DNA of 5,910 nucleotides from CAZILM01 sp964625325 (lineage in GTDB: Bacteria > Patescibacteriota > Saccharimonadia > Saccharimonadales > CAYVSP01), in the NCBI GenBank assembly GCA_964625325.1, contig CAZVBA010000038.1, positions 1 through 5,910 on the forward strand, written 5' to 3'. The notes beneath the pieces were generated by a model that searched no databases, was not told the DNA's origin, and was given only the letters and a program-made list of their open reading frames with translations. Positions 5,092 through 5,910 of this stretch are shown here, in pieces. The position numbers were made by a program, and so were the translations under genes. Every line of letters starts with the position of its first letter. Position 1 is the first letter of the stretch.

Positions 5092-5910
5092 TTAGCCGGC
5101 GGTTCTGGTACCATTGTTTAAACGAGTATAGATGACCCGCTCCCCCAACCAGAAGCTAAACGTCATCAAACAGGCCACGATAAAGGCCGGCCAAACGCTG
5201 TTGACCAGGCGCTGCAACTGATTAGAAATAGCGCAGTAGTTACTAGCTGAAGTATCAGGATCATTACAGGCTGCCGCTACCAAAGCCGAAGCCACCGGTC
5301 CTTGCATAACGGCGATGGTTTGGATAAAAGCCTGGTTACGAGCGGCGTCACTACCACTGATAGAAACCGTGAATTGACCGGCTTGACGGAATTCATGGCT
5401 GGCCGAGAAATCACCTTCGGCAGCCTGAACAACGGTGTCAATCTTGGAGCCATCACCCCAATTGATGGCAATCGCATAAGGCGGTTTGCCGCCATTCAAT
5501 TCATACTTTAGCGTCAGAGTTTGACCATTTTGGACACCGCGCTGGACTGGTTGGGTATAAATCAAAAATGGCCGACTGGTCGGCAAAGGTGCACCAGGTG
5601 TGCCAACTTTGGGCACGTCGTAAAATACCGTGACTATTGCCGAGTCCGGTCCGTACTGCCCGGCGCCATCTCTGATTCTGGCTTTTAGGTCATTGCGGCC
5701 AGCAATAAGAGTGATGCTTAAAGAAAAGGTACCTTGGCTGGTGCAATAGGTCGACCCTGCAAAGATAGCATAACGATAAATCTCCACGATTAGTCCGGCG
5801 CTGCAAGTGCCAGCCACATCGATAATATTGGTGGTAAAATGCTGGCCATCGATGGGTTTCGTAATGACGGCGGCCGTTGAAGGTGGTGGTCCTTTGACGT
5901 TGCCAGTGAG
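5092..5910 (-). CDS. PKD/Ig-like surface protein with C-terminal membrane anchor (5' end outside window)
   Basis: The frame is open from the window edge to TAA at 5094-5092, giving 272 visible residues; the GTG at 5817 is an internal Val codon, not the start. Visible residues about 11-99 form an Ig-like beta domain (ITKPIDGQHF..., then a Cys pair at 36 and 56 and the pattern GTFSLSITLIAGRNDLKARI). Residues about 113-202 look like a PKD domain, with the diagnostic NWGDGS near 150-155 and HEFRQAGQFTVSISGSD near 172-188. A second Cys pair (215 and 226) lies just before a hydrophobic helix at about 236-256 (VWPAFIVACLMTFSFWLG), followed by a short basic tail ending NNGTRTAG. The topology is therefore extracytoplasmic domains with a C-terminal anchor. 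PKD and Ig-like domains usually serve as stalks or binding modules; no catalytic motif is visible. The N-terminal part and any signal peptide are missing, so the full role cannot be assigned. Confidence 0.88.
   Translation of the reverse strand, partial: LTGNVKGPPPSTAAVITKPIDGQHFTTNIIDVAGTCSAGLIVEIYRYAIFAGSTYCTSQGTFSLSITLIAGRNDLKARIRDGAGQYGPDSAIVTVFYDVPKVGTPGAPLPTSRPFLIYTQPVQRGVQNGQTLTLKYELNGGKPPYAIAINWGDGSKIDTVVQAAEGDFSASHEFRQAGQFTVSISGSDAARNQAFIQTIAVMQGPVASALVAAACNDPDTSASNYCAISNQLQRLVNSVWPAFIVACLMTFSFWLGERVIYTRLNNGTRTAG

Noticed and set aside
5815..5817. GTG at 5817 as the start of the PKD protein
   Set aside because: The frame stays open for 31 more codons to the window edge, and the upstream residues (ITKPIDGQHF) are part of the Ig-like domain, so this is an internal Val.
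1..5910. tRNA, rRNA, transposase or integrase genes
   Set aside because: No tRNA-like or rRNA-like stretches, terminal inverted repeats or recombinase motifs were found; nearly all bases are coding.

Overview
The window carries part of a cell-surface gene cluster, all on the minus strand, so transcription runs from base 5910 towards base 1. It probably comes from a Patescibacteria/CPR bacterium, most plausibly Saccharibacteria. The lineage call rests on the protein style: an opening 'INYQGRLL...PDGSYNMEFKI' after a signal peptide, 'GNVGIGT..P...L.V' repeats, 'GGLYYNT..N..RGCVNG.WEDM' and 'CLADIK...IYDTRTYTT' segments, and a PKD/Ig-like protein with a C-terminal membrane anchor. This comes from family knowledge, not a search. 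GC looks close to 50%. The standard code fits: a reading frame of 1575 codons with about 233 glycines contains no in-frame TGA, which argues against the SR1/Gracilibacteria code.

Layout in the direction of transcription: (1) 5910-5092, the 3' part of a surface protein gene: an Ig-like domain, a PKD domain, a juxtamembrane Cys pair and a C-terminal transmembrane helix with a short cytoplasmic tail. Its 5' end is outside the window. (2) 5091-4918, a 174-bp AT-rich intergenic region holding interleaved inverted repeats after the upstream gene, a pair of 8-bp direct repeats exactly 20 bp apart, and an extended -10 promoter (TGCTATAAT) about 38 nt before the next gene's ATG. (3) 4917-190, a 1575-residue secreted, repeat-built fibre- or adhesin-like protein. 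It has a signal peptide, an N-terminal CPR surface domain, a long Gly/Thr/Ser/Ala-rich beta-repeat shaft and a C-terminal domain resembling phage fibre/capsid-decoration proteins. (4) 190-1, the start of a small single-helix membrane protein whose GTG overlaps the fibre gene's TAG by one base. It runs off the window.

All three products are predicted to be exported or membrane-anchored. The likely theme is construction or display of a surface fibre: the fibre is secreted with no visible anchor of its own, and membrane-anchored proteins lie on both sides. That the neighbours hold or assemble the fibre is inference. No RNA genes, mobile elements or CRISPR arrays were seen. The many plus-strand open frames opposite the fibre gene are by-products of its biased composition.
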